DNA from: Pseudolysinimonas yzui
GTDB lineage: Bacteria; Actinomycetota; Actinomycetes; Actinomycetales; Microbacteriaceae
Direction: 5' to 3'
Assembly: GCF_014653215.1 (NCBI RefSeq)
Contig: NZ_BNAI01000001.1
Location: 1-64,000 of the forward strand
DNA: 64,000 nt
The stretch's first letter is position 1. The number at the start of each line of letters is the position of its first letter. This document shows, one piece after another, positions 1 to 7,535 of this stretch. The position numbers and the translations under genes are program-made. Under the pieces are notes generated by a model. That model worked only from the letters and a program-made list of their open reading frames with translations, made no database searches and was not told the origin of the DNA.

Positions 1-71
1 GCAGCCGCGATGTTGCCACCCCCACGATCCAACGCCTCGAAAAACCGAGCCTTCAACTCCTCAAAAACCAC
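1..71 (-). CDS. Possible transposase N-terminus (partial at window edge)
   Basis: A GTG at 71 opens a minus-strand frame that runs off the left edge without a stop. The 23 visible codons read VVFEELKARFFEALDRGGG and then NIAA. That helical start followed by a Gly-rich turn resembles the N-terminal helix-turn-helix region of IS30-like actinobacterial transposases, but this is recognition from a very short fragment. The start lies just inside a perfect inverted repeat (71-113), as would fit an insertion-sequence end. It could equally be another small helical protein. Most of the gene is outside the window. Confidence 0.35.
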   Translation of the reverse strand, partial: MVFEELKARFFEALDRGGGNIAA

Positions 72-113
72 GATCCCCGCAACTCCCAAAAACTCAGGGT
101 GTTGCGGGGATCG
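71..113. repeat. 13-bp perfect inverted repeat, hairpin-forming
   Basis: CGATCCCCGCAAC at 71-83 is the exact reverse complement of 101-113, with a 17-nt loop. It sits between the partial minus-strand gene at the left edge and the end of the AraC gene. It would fold across the start of the edge gene. It may be an IS terminus, a structure limiting transposase translation, or a terminator; there is no clear T tract. Bases 114-159 show nothing I recognise. Confidence 0.6.
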
Positions 114-159
114 CTAGAACCCGCGGTGAGACCGGGGCCTTCGGTTTTGTCCGATGCAC

Positions 160-1077
160 TCAGCGCGCCGGCAGCTCCGCGGGCCGGGTGCGGTACTCGC
201 GGGGAAGCATCCCGAATTCGCGATGGAAGGCGCGGGTGAACGTCGTCGCGTCGGCGAAGCCGCATCGGGCCGCGACCTGCAGCACGGTGTCGTTGCCCGG
301 GTCCGACAGCAGCGCCGCCGCCCGGTGCAGCCGCAGGCGGCGGAGGTGCTCGCCCGGGGTCTCGTCGAAGGGCTCGAAGAGTTCGTAGAGGAAGCGCCGC
401 GAGATGTAGTGCGCGTCGGCGATGTGCGCCACATCCAGTTCGCTGTCGTGCAGGTTGCCGCGCATGAACGAGCGCACCGTGGCGAGCATCCCCCCGCGGG
501 TCGACGGCAGCACCCGCATGCCGGTCACCGACGATCGGATCATCGTGCCGGCGAGGTCGCGCACCGTCTCGGCTACGACGACGTCGCCGTGCCCGCGCGA
601 CTCGGTGAGGGTCGCGAACAGCACCTCGGCGGCATCCGGCGCGTTCACCAGCAACCGCGCGCACGACGCCTCGACCACCTCGACGGGGATGCCGAGCGCG
701 CGCTTCGACACCTGAACGAGAACTTGACGCTGCTCGGACGCGGAGTAGTCGAGCTGGTAGGCGCGGTCGGTCGCGTAGGTGCTGACCGATCCGGCGGTGA
801 CCCGTGCCTCGTGACCGTCCTGTCGCACGATGCCCGGGGCGCCGAGCTGGAAGGTGAGATGGATGTCGTCGCTGTTCGCGTGGGCCGCCTGGCGGGCGGT
901 GCGGTCGACCGCGATGCCGTCGGTTTCGACGTGCGACACCATCAGTGACTCATCGAAGCGCTCGAACTCGATGCGCCCGTGGAAGTCGGGCGCGAAGGCG
1001 ACGCAGGTCAGGGGCACGAAGGCGTCGCTCGTGACGTGCTCCCACTCGTCGGCGCTGCGCGCCTCGACGATCTGCAT
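160..1077 (-). CDS. AraC-family transcriptional regulator
   Basis: Predicted 305-residue regulator. The C-terminal third has the two helix-turn-helix units of AraC proteins, including the segment DAHYISRRFLYELF and the second helix near DATTFTRAFHREFG. The N-terminal two thirds match the diverged ligand-binding fold of FeaR-like members, without a clear cupin signature. I chose the ATG at 1077 (MQIVEARS) over an in-frame start at 1104 because the extra nine residues lie in the promoter gap. The gene is divergent from an aldehyde dehydrogenase across about 100 bp, which contains the palindrome GTTCGCGAAC at 1117-1126. By analogy with FeaR-type regulators it probably senses an amine or aldehyde and controls that gene; this is inference. 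Confidence 0.9.
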   Translation of the reverse strand: MQIVEARSADEWEHVTSDAFVPLTCVAFAPDFHGRIEFERFDESLMVSHVETDGIAVDRTARQAAHANSDDIHLTFQLGAPGIVRQDGHEARVTAGSVSTYATDRAYQLDYSASEQRQVLVQVSKRALGIPVEVVEASCARLLVNAPDAAEVLFATLTESRGHGDVVVAETVRDLAGTMIRSSVTGMRVLPSTRGGMLATVRSFMRGNLHDSELDVAHIADAHYISRRFLYELFEPFDETPGEHLRRLRLHRAAALLSDPGNDTVLQVAARCGFADATTFTRAFHREFGMLPREYRTRPAELPAR

Positions 1078-1175
1078 GCCGACACGATAGCCCCGGCCGT
1101 GCACAAAACGCCGAGTGTTCGCGAACGTCTGCGGCGTACCGTCGAAGCGTCCCGTCGAGACGAAGGAGTCAGACC

Positions 1176-2675
1176 ATGACCATGACCGACAACACCGCGA
1201 CTGCGGTCAGCACCCCCCTCTACATCGGCGGCGAGACCCGCTCGACCGCCGAGACCCTCGCGATCGCCGACCCCGGCAAGCCCGGTGTGATCGTCGGCCA
1301 CGCCGCCGCCGCATCCACTCAGGATGTCGCCGACGCGGTCGCCGCCGCGAAGGCCGCCTACCCCGCCTGGTCGGCCCTCACCCCGCAGCAGCGCGCCGCG
1401 CAGATGGCCGCCGCGATCGAAGGGGTCGCCGCGTTCCGTGACGAGGATGCCGCGATCCTCTCGCAAGAGAACGGCAAGGTGCGCTTCGAGGCGTGGGTGG
1501 ACGCCCTCGTCTTCGAGATCCGCTGGGGTCTCGCCCTGTCGCTCGCCGACGAGGTCGACACGTCGAAGGTGCTGGAGCCGATCCCGGGCGCGATTCCGAC
1601 CCGCACGACGGTCGCGTACCAGTCGCTCGGCGTCGTCACCGTGATCGTGCCGTTCAACTGGCCGATCGCGATTCTCGGAGCCTCGGTTCCGCACGCCCTG
1701 CTCGCCGGCAACACCGTGATCGTGAAGCCTCCGCTGACGGCGCCGCTCGCCACGGCGCGTTTCATCCAGCGCATCGCCGAGAAGCTGCCCGCGGGCGTGC
1801 TCAACGTCGTCACGGGCGCGGACGCGAACATGAGCGGGCTCATCCAGAACACCGACGTCGCGAAGGTGTGCTTCACCGGAAGCGTCGGCGGCGGCAAGCG
1901 CATGATGGAGATGGCGTCGAAGTCGCTCACGCGCGTCACGCTCGAGCTCGGCGGCAACGACGCGGCGGTCTTCCTCCAGGACGCGATCATCGACGACACC
2001 CATCTCGACCGGCTCTACGCCGCGATCTTCGACACCACGGGCCAGATCTGCATGAACGCCAAGCGCGTCTACGTGCACCGCTCCCGGATGGACGAGGTCG
2101 TGAACGGCTTGGCCGCACGCCTCGAGAAGGCGAAGCTCGGCTACGGCCTCGACGACGGCACCACGATGGGCCCGCTCCACTCGCCCGTGCAGAAGGCGTT
2201 CGTCGACGAGCTCATCGAAGAGGCGAAGGCCTCGGGCGCCGAGGTGCGCGAGTTCGGCGAACTGCCGGGTGGCGACCTCGCGGGCGGCAACTTCGTGCGC
2301 CCGGCGATCGTCGTCGACCCCGACCCGAACCTGCGCGTCGTGACGTTCGAGCAGTTCGGCCCCGTCATCCCGGTGCTGCCGTTCGACACCGAAGACGAGG
2401 CCGTGAAGCTGGCGAACGACACCTGGGGCGGACTCTGCGGATCGGTGTGGACGGCGGATGCCGACGCGGCGAACCGCGTCGGTCGTCAGCTCGTGTGCGG
2501 CTACGTCTGGGTCAACGACCACGGCGCCACCCGTCTCGACCTGCGGGCGCCGTTCGGCGGCATGAAGCAGTCAGGCTTCGGCCGGGAGCAAGGCATCGAG
2601 GGGGTGCGGGCCTTCCAGGACACGCACTCGATCTCGCACCTCGACCCCGAGGTGCTCGCGTCGATGGCCCACTAG
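1176..2675 (+). CDS. NAD(P)-dependent aldehyde dehydrogenase
   Basis: A 499-residue member of the aldehyde dehydrogenase superfamily, oxidising an aldehyde to the acid with NAD(P)+ in the cytoplasm. The cofactor-binding segment FNWPIAILGAS, the general-base glutamate E257 in TLELGGND and the catalytic cysteine C292 in GQICMNAKRV are all present. The length is normal for the family. GAAGGAG lies about 9 nt before the ATG at 1176. It is divergent from the AraC gene and convergent with the kinase/aminotransferase operon. A reasonable inference is that it removes the aldehyde released by the neighbouring PLP enzymes. The exact substrate cannot be read from sequence. Confidence 0.95.
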   Translation: MTMTDNTATAVSTPLYIGGETRSTAETLAIADPGKPGVIVGHAAAASTQDVADAVAAAKAAYPAWSALTPQQRAAQMAAAIEGVAAFRDEDAAILSQENGKVRFEAWVDALVFEIRWGLALSLADEVDTSKVLEPIPGAIPTRTTVAYQSLGVVTVIVPFNWPIAILGASVPHALLAGNTVIVKPPLTAPLATARFIQRIAEKLPAGVLNVVTGADANMSGLIQNTDVAKVCFTGSVGGGKRMMEMASKSLTRVTLELGGNDAAVFLQDAIIDDTHLDRLYAAIFDTTGQICMNAKRVYVHRSRMDEVVNGLAARLEKAKLGYGLDDGTTMGPLHSPVQKAFVDELIEEAKASGAEVREFGELPGGDLAGGNFVRPAIVVDPDPNLRVVTFEQFGPVIPVLPFDTEDEAVKLANDTWGGLCGSVWTADADAANRVGRQLVCGYVWVNDHGATRLDLRAPFGGMKQSGFGREQGIEGVRAFQDTHSISHLDPEVLASMAH

Positions 2676-2690
2676 ATGGCGTGGCCCCAC

Positions 2691-3086
2691 CTACAGGGGT
2701 GAGTCGTACTTGTCTCCGTGTTCGGTCCGGATCGGATGCGTGTCGTAGATGAGGTCGAGAAATGCGATCTTGTCGCTGTCGGGCTCGAACTCGAAGTAGT
2801 CCATGACCGTGAAGGTGATGAGGGTGCCGTCGGTGACGGTCCAGTCGTACTGGAAGTACGCGACGGCGCGGGGGCCGCCGCCGGTGCTCTCGAAGATGTC
2901 GAGCGGGGTGATGACGTTCTGGGCTGACGCCGCGGCGAGCCTGTCGAAGAAGGGTGCAGCAGCCATCTCGCCCAGGAAGGGGGAGCGGACGCGCCCATCG
3001 GCGCTGAACAACCCCTTGATGGTGGCGTAGTCGCTGCGTCCGAGGGCGTCCAGGTAGGCGTTCAGCACATGCGCGAAGCGGGCCAT
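2691..3086 (-). CDS. NTF2-like / SnoaL-fold protein
   Basis: A 131-residue small alpha/beta protein with the pattern of the NTF2-like superfamily: an N-terminal helix with YLDALGRSDYATIKGLF, then beta strands with YFQYDWTVTDG and a C-terminal VMDYFEFEPD strand. Such proteins are often small lyases, isomerases or ligand-binding subunits, and I see no diagnostic catalytic residue. ATG 3086 is chosen over 3110 because AAGGAG sits 7 nt upstream of it. It is the last gene of the minus-strand operon with the aminotransferase and kinase, which suggests an accessory role in the same pathway. Confidence 0.75.
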   Translation of the reverse strand: MARFAHVLNAYLDALGRSDYATIKGLFSADGRVRSPFLGEMAAAPFFDRLAAASAQNVITPLDIFESTGGGPRAVAYFQYDWTVTDGTLITFTVMDYFEFEPDSDKIAFLDLIYDTHPIRTEHGDKYDSPL

Positions 3087-3106
3087 GGGTCTTCTCCTTG
3101 TGGGGG

Positions 3107-4366
3107 TCAAGAACTGGCGAGCACCGCGGCGAGTTCGGTCAGCAGCCGGTCGACGTCGGCGTCGTCGAACACCAGGGGCGGGCGGATCTTGAGGGTCGTG
3201 TTGCCGGGACCGCTCGCCGCCAGTAGCACGCGACGGTCGCGGAGCGCGTTGACCACGTCGAGGGTGAACGCCTCGTCGACCAGATCGACTCCGAGGAACA
3301 GACCCGCCCCGCGCACCGCGAGAATGCGCTCGTCACTCAGCCCCCGGATCCCGTCGGCCAGTCGCCCCCCGACGATCCGCGCGTTCTCGATGAGCTGCTC
3401 GTCCTCGAGCACGTCGAGCGTCGCCGAGGCGGCGGCGATCGAGACGCTGTTGCCGCCGTACGTGTTGAAGTAGCGCATGTCGCGTCCGAATGGCGCCAGC
3501 ACGTCGGGGCGGGCGACCATCGCGGCGACGGGATGCCCGTTGGCCATGGGCTTGCCCATGGTGACGATGTCGGGCTCGATTCCGTATCGGCTGAACCCCC
3601 ACATCCCGTGTCCGAGACGCCCGAAGCCGGGCTGCACCTCGTCGGCGATGAACAGGCCACCCGCGGCGCGGACCGCGGCGACCGCCTCGACGAGCCCCTC
3701 GAGATCGGGGAATCCGCCGTCGCTCGCGAACACGGTGTCGACGATCAGCGCGGCCGGCCGGATGCCCGCTGCGTCCAACTCGCGCAGCGACGCGGCGACC
3801 GCCTCGGCGAAGGGCACATCGGTGACGGGACCTCGGGCCGCGCGCGCCCAGGGCGCCATGCCGTCCAGCCCCACGAGCGACGGCGAAATGCCTGCGATCT
3901 CGGTCGTGATCCCGTGGTAGGCGTTCCAGCTGACGATGACGCCCTCGCCGCCGGTCGCCGCCTTCGCGACCCGCAGCGCCAGGTCGTTCGCTTCGGAGCC
4001 CGTGCAGGTGAACATCACCTCGCCCGGCATCGGCATCGTCGCGAGAAGCCGCTCGGCATAGGCGACGGTCGCCTCCGACAGATACCGGGTGTGAGTATTC
4101 AGCCGCGCGGCCTGCTCGGCGATCGCCGCGACGACCCGCGGATTCGCGTGGCCGACCGAGGGGACGTTGTTGTACGCGTCGAGGTAATCGACACCGTCGG
4201 CGTCGAACAGGTGGGCGCGCTCGCCGCGCACGAACTCGAGCGGTTCGCGGTAGAACAGCCGGTAGGCCGGACCGAGCGCGGCGGCACGTCGGCGCACCAG
4301 GTCCGCGGTTCGCGCGTCGAGGCGGTCGACGGTGCTCTCGTCGAAGTAGGTGGTCGGACCGACCAT
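3107..4366 (-). CDS. Class III PLP aminotransferase-fold enzyme (possible phospho-lyase)
   Basis: A 419-residue fold-type I PLP enzyme of aminotransferase class III. The PLP-binding elements are visible: TCTGSEAND near residue 123, YHGIT near 150, D242 in IADEVQPGFGR and the Schiff-base lysine K272 in TMGKPMANGHP. Its start overlaps the kinase stop in a TGATG junction, so the two are probably translationally coupled. A class III fold protein next to an APH-type kinase is the pattern of AGXT2L-type phospho-lyases, which eliminate phosphate and ammonia from phosphorylated amino alcohols. True transamination is the alternative, and sequence alone does not decide. Confidence 0.9.
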   Translation of the reverse strand: MVGPTTYFDESTVDRLDARTADLVRRRAAALGPAYRLFYREPLEFVRGERAHLFDADGVDYLDAYNNVPSVGHANPRVVAAIAEQAARLNTHTRYLSEATVAYAERLLATMPMPGEVMFTCTGSEANDLALRVAKAATGGEGVIVSWNAYHGITTEIAGISPSLVGLDGMAPWARAARGPVTDVPFAEAVAASLRELDAAGIRPAALIVDTVFASDGGFPDLEGLVEAVAAVRAAGGLFIADEVQPGFGRLGHGMWGFSRYGIEPDIVTMGKPMANGHPVAAMVARPDVLAPFGRDMRYFNTYGGNSVSIAAASATLDVLEDEQLIENARIVGGRLADGIRGLSDERILAVRGAGLFLGVDLVDEAFTLDVVNALRDRRVLLAASGPGNTTLKIRPPLVFDDADVDRLLTELAAVLASS

Positions 4367-5298
4367 CACGTCTCCCTCATGATCAGGTGCAGCTTGCGGT
4401 CGTTTGCGGCGTAGAAGCCGGACGGGTCGGAGTGCGCGTCGCGCTGAAGCGTCTGGTTGATCACGCTCCGCATGATCGTGCGGGCCGCCAGCAACATCGG
4501 CAGCTGTTCGATCTCACCGTCGCTGAGCGGCACCTCGCTCAGGAATCCGGCCGTGAACGCGTCGACCTCGGGCCACGGCCGTGGCCGGTCGGGCACGAGG
4601 TAGGCGAGGGCGACGGCGAGGTCGCACACGCGCGGCGAGTAGACGGCGTCGCCGAAATCGAGGATGCCCGCGAGGGATCCTGCGCGCACGAGCAGGTTGC
4701 CAGGGTGGCTGTCGTTGTGGATCACCTGGTGGGGCAGCGTCGCAAGGGCGGGCAGCGTCTCCGCGGTGAAGCGGTCGATGACTTCGAGGTGCAGTGGGGT
4801 GGTGGTGTGGGTTCGCAGGGCGGGCAGGTGCGGCAGGTCCCACGCCAGGTCGCGATGGGCGCCCGGATGCCGGAAGCCGGCGAGCGCGCGATTGAGGCGA
4901 CCCAGCATCCGGCCCGCCGTCTCGAAGAAGGTGACCGGCAGGTCTTGGCCCTCGACGAGGTCGCCGTCGAGCCAGGTCAGAACGCGCGCGTGACGACCGG
5001 CGACTGTGGCCGACTGCGACCCGTCGAGGGTCGCGACGACGCGCTGTGTGGGGATGCCGGGGTCGGTCGCCGCGACATGGGCCATCGCGGCGGACTGCAT
5101 CTCGATCACGGCGGAATCGTCACGGGGGTGCGCGACCTTCAGCAGCACGTCGCCCGCGCGGAACGTGTCGTCGCGCTCGGTGTCGAGCCGCACCGGATGG
5201 GGTCCCTCTATGCCCCAGTGCGTTCGCAGCGCCGCCCGCGCTCCCGCGGAGTCGAGGTGGTCGAACGGCTCGGAGAGTCCGTCGAGCAGCGAGATCAT
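4366..5298 (-). CDS. APH-family small-molecule kinase
   Basis: A 310-residue member of the aminoglycoside phosphotransferase/choline kinase superfamily. The ATP-binding lysine region reads VLLKVAHP (about residues 51-58). The Brenner motif HNDSHPGN (194-201) carries the catalytic aspartate D196, and the metal-binding DFGD is at 214-217. Homologues such as hydroxylysine kinase phosphorylate the hydroxyl of amino alcohols. Immediate coupling to a class III PLP enzyme supports metabolic kinase activity rather than antibiotic resistance. The start overlaps the TetR gene stop by 4 nt. The substrate is unknown. Confidence 0.85.
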   Translation of the reverse strand: MISLLDGLSEPFDHLDSAGARAALRTHWGIEGPHPVRLDTERDDTFRAGDVLLKVAHPRDDSAVIEMQSAAMAHVAATDPGIPTQRVVATLDGSQSATVAGRHARVLTWLDGDLVEGQDLPVTFFETAGRMLGRLNRALAGFRHPGAHRDLAWDLPHLPALRTHTTTPLHLEVIDRFTAETLPALATLPHQVIHNDSHPGNLLVRAGSLAGILDFGDAVYSPRVCDLAVALAYLVPDRPRPWPEVDAFTAGFLSEVPLSDGEIEQLPMLLAARTIMRSVINQTLQRDAHSDPSGFYAANDRKLHLIMRET

Positions 5299-5933
5299 GG
5301 CGACGTCGGGGCTTCGTCGACGGGCGGGCGCTTACTGAGCCTCGCCTGCATCCCGCCGAGGATGAACTCGAGGCCGGTCTCGAAGGCTTCATCGAGCAGG
5401 GCCTGTGGGCTGCTCCAACTTCCCATCGCGCGCGCCAGCGCGCCCTCATCGTCGGGGTCCACCCAGATCTGCTGGGGTGCCCGTTGCTCGAGTGCGTTGC
5501 CGATCGCGAAACTGTCGATCACCTCGAGGAGCACGCCGACCTCGGCGTCATCGAACCCCGCGGAGGCGAGGGCTCGAGCGAGGTCGCGGTAGATCTCCAA
5601 TACCTCGGGCTGCGCGAGGGGCACCCCGATGAGCAGCGGAACGACGTTCGGATGCGCTGAGTAGGCGGCGCGTTGAGCTCGCGCGATCACGGTGACCCGG
5701 TCGACCCACGTTCCGCCGGCATCCCTCGGCACCGGATGCTGGGCCACCATCACGCCACGAATGAGCTCGACCAGAGCATCCTTGCCCTCGACGTGGTTGT
5801 ACAGCGCCGGTGCCGACACTCCCAGGCGCTTGGCGAGCCGTCGCATGCTGAATGGCTCTCCGCTGTCGATGATCTCCAGGGCGGTCTCGGCGATCAGGTC
5901 GACCGAGAGGAGAGGAGTAAGGGGTCGTCCCAC
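5295..5933 (-). CDS. TetR-family transcriptional regulator
   Basis: A 212-residue regulator. The N-terminal helix-turn-helix reads MRRLAKRLGVSAPALYNHVEG (residues 29-49 region), followed by an all-helical ligand domain like the TetR C-terminal family. It is the first gene of the minus-strand kinase/aminotransferase operon and is divergent from the permease-amidohydrolase operon. The intergenic region carries a 23-bp imperfect palindrome (6019-6041). The simplest model is repression of both divergent operons until the catabolic substrate or a product binds. The ligand is not known. Confidence 0.9.
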   Translation of the reverse strand: MGRPLTPLLSVDLIAETALEIIDSGEPFSMRRLAKRLGVSAPALYNHVEGKDALVELIRGVMVAQHPVPRDAGGTWVDRVTVIARAQRAAYSAHPNVVPLLIGVPLAQPEVLEIYRDLARALASAGFDDAEVGVLLEVIDSFAIGNALEQRAPQQIWVDPDDEGALARAMGSWSSPQALLDEAFETGLEFILGGMQARLSKRPPVDEAPTSP

Positions 5934-6018
5934 GGCTACCTCGAACTCTCGTCACGACGCGCTCGACCGGAGGGAGCAGTCGATTGCCTATTGCACCACG
6001 AACCTGGTATCTCCCATA

Positions 6019-6041
6019 CTAAATGAACACTGTTAGTTTAG
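6019..6041. promoter_or_regulatory. Candidate TetR operator between divergent operons
   Basis: The 23-bp sequence starting CTAAATGAAC and ending GTTAGTTTAG is an imperfect dyad (18 of 23 positions symmetric, with CTAAA/TTTAG outer arms and AACA/TGTT inner arms). It is AT-rich in a GC-rich background and lies 34 bp before the permease start. Position and symmetry fit an operator for the adjacent TetR protein; binding is inferred. Confidence 0.5.
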
Positions 6042-6074
6042 GTGGCCAATCATGCAGCCAACCCGGAGGTAACG

Positions 6075-7535
6075 ATGTCAATCAGCGAAAAGGATGCAAC
6101 GGCGCAACTTTCCGAAGCACCCGGAGAACTCAAGAAGGGTGCCCTCGGCACCGGCGGAATCGTCTTCCTCGTGGTCTCCGCCGCCGCGCCCCTGACGGCC
6201 ATGGCGGGAGTCGCCCCCCTGGCGATCCTGATCGCGGGGCCTGCCGCCCCGACGGCCTACCTGATCGCCGGCGCGGCGCTCGTCGTCTTCGCCATCGGAT
6301 TCATGGCGATGACCCGCCATGTGCGGCAGACCGGCGGCTTCTACACGTACATCTCCCACGCGCTGGGCAAGACCGTGGGCCTCGGCGCCGGCATCCTGGC
6401 GCTCGTCTCCTACAACGCCATGCAGATCGGCATCTACGGCCTCTTCGCCGTCGTCACGAACGGCATGCTCCAGACGTACTTCGGCATCGAAGTGCCGTGG
6501 GGTGTGTTGGCCTTCCTTGCCATCGCCGGAGTATGGGCACTCGGCTTCTTCGGCATCGACGTCGGGGCGCGGGTGCTCGGGGTTCTGCTGGTCGCCGAGA
6601 CGCTCATCCTTCTCATCCTCGGAATCGCGATCGCGGTCACCGGCGGTCCCGAGGGGTTCTCCTTCGGCCTGTTCAACCCGCAGCTGGTGTTCACCCCCGA
6701 GGTCAGTGTCGTGCTGGGGCTGGCGCTCGGCGCGTTCCTCGGCTTCGAAGCGACGGCGCTCTATCGGTCTGAAGCGCGGAACCCGAACTCGTCCATCCCC
6801 CGTGCGACCTACATCGCCATCGGGTTCTTGACCGTCTTCTACGCGGTGATCGTCTGGCTCTTCGTGCAGGCGTGGGGCGAAAGCGGCGTGCAGGGCTTCA
6901 TCGGTGAGAACGGCGTGACAGCTTTCGCGTTCATCACGGCCGACACGTTCCTCGGGCAGTGGGCGGTGCTCACGATGCTCGCCCTCATCGTCACGAGTGT
7001 CTACGCCGGGCTTCTCGCGTTCCACAACACGATCAACCGTTACACCTACGCCTTGGCGCGGGACGGGATCCTGCCGGCGGCCCTGGCCAGGACGCGGCGC
7101 AACGGTTCACCGCACGTCGCCGGTCTCGTGCAGACCATCCTGTCGGTGCTGATCGTCGGCGGTTTCGTGATCGCCGGCGCCGACCCGTTCCTCAACCTCC
7201 TGATCTGGGTCAACACTCCGGGTGTCGTGGGAATCCTGGTCCTGCAGCTGCTGGCATCCTTCGCGGTCATCGTGTTCTTCGTGCGCAACCGCACCCTCGA
7301 GCGCGCGTGGTACGTGGTGCCGGCGGCCGTCTTGGCCACGGCCGCTCTGGCCGCCTTCACCGTTCTCATCGTGGTCAACATCGACGTCCTCACGGGAGCC
7401 GGGGCTGCGGCCAACGCGGTCATCCTGCTGGTCGTGCCCGTCGCCTTCCTCGTCGGAGTCGTTCTCGCCGTCATCTACAAGCGGACGCGGCCGGCCACCT
7501 ACGAGCGGATCGGCGGCGGCGACCGGGATGACTGA
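6075..7535 (+). CDS. APC-family amino acid/amine permease
   Basis: A 486-residue integral membrane transporter with about 12 hydrophobic segments. The first carries GGIVFLVVSAAAPLTAMAG, typical of the APC superfamily (amino acid, polyamine and organocation importers). ATG 6075 is preferred over an upstream GTG at 6042 because GGAGG lies at 6065-6069 with a 5-nt spacer. It heads the operon with amidohydrolase, kinase-aminotransferase fusion and SDR genes. Its stop overlaps the amidohydrolase start, so it is the likely importer of the compound degraded by these enzymes. Specificity is not visible. Confidence 0.93.
   Translation: MSISEKDATAQLSEAPGELKKGALGTGGIVFLVVSAAAPLTAMAGVAPLAILIAGPAAPTAYLIAGAALVVFAIGFMAMTRHVRQTGGFYTYISHALGKTVGLGAGILALVSYNAMQIGIYGLFAVVTNGMLQTYFGIEVPWGVLAFLAIAGVWALGFFGIDVGARVLGVLLVAETLILLILGIAIAVTGGPEGFSFGLFNPQLVFTPEVSVVLGLALGAFLGFEATALYRSEARNPNSSIPRATYIAIGFLTVFYAVIVWLFVQAWGESGVQGFIGENGVTAFAFITADTFLGQWAVLTMLALIVTSVYAGLLAFHNTINRYTYALARDGILPAALARTRRNGSPHVAGLVQTILSVLIVGGFVIAGADPFLNLLIWVNTPGVVGILVLQLLASFAVIVFFVRNRTLERAWYVVPAAVLATAALAAFTVLIVVNIDVLTGAGAAANAVILLVVPVAFLVGVVLAVIYKRTRPATYERIGGGDRDD

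Noticed and set aside
1117-1126. Palindrome GTTCGCGAAC between the AraC and aldehyde dehydrogenase genes
   Set aside because: AraC-family proteins usually bind direct repeats, and a 10-bp CG-rich palindrome is expected by chance here; noted only in the AraC entry.
1008-2522. Long minus-strand open frame opposite the aldehyde dehydrogenase
   Set aside because: Composition is the Arg/Asp/His-rich pattern of an antisense read through a GC-rich gene, with no domain signal.
7222-7527. Open frame running upstream of the amidohydrolase into the permease gene
   Set aside because: It is an out-of-frame read of the permease; the amidohydrolase composite domain begins at the ATG overlapping the permease stop (7528).
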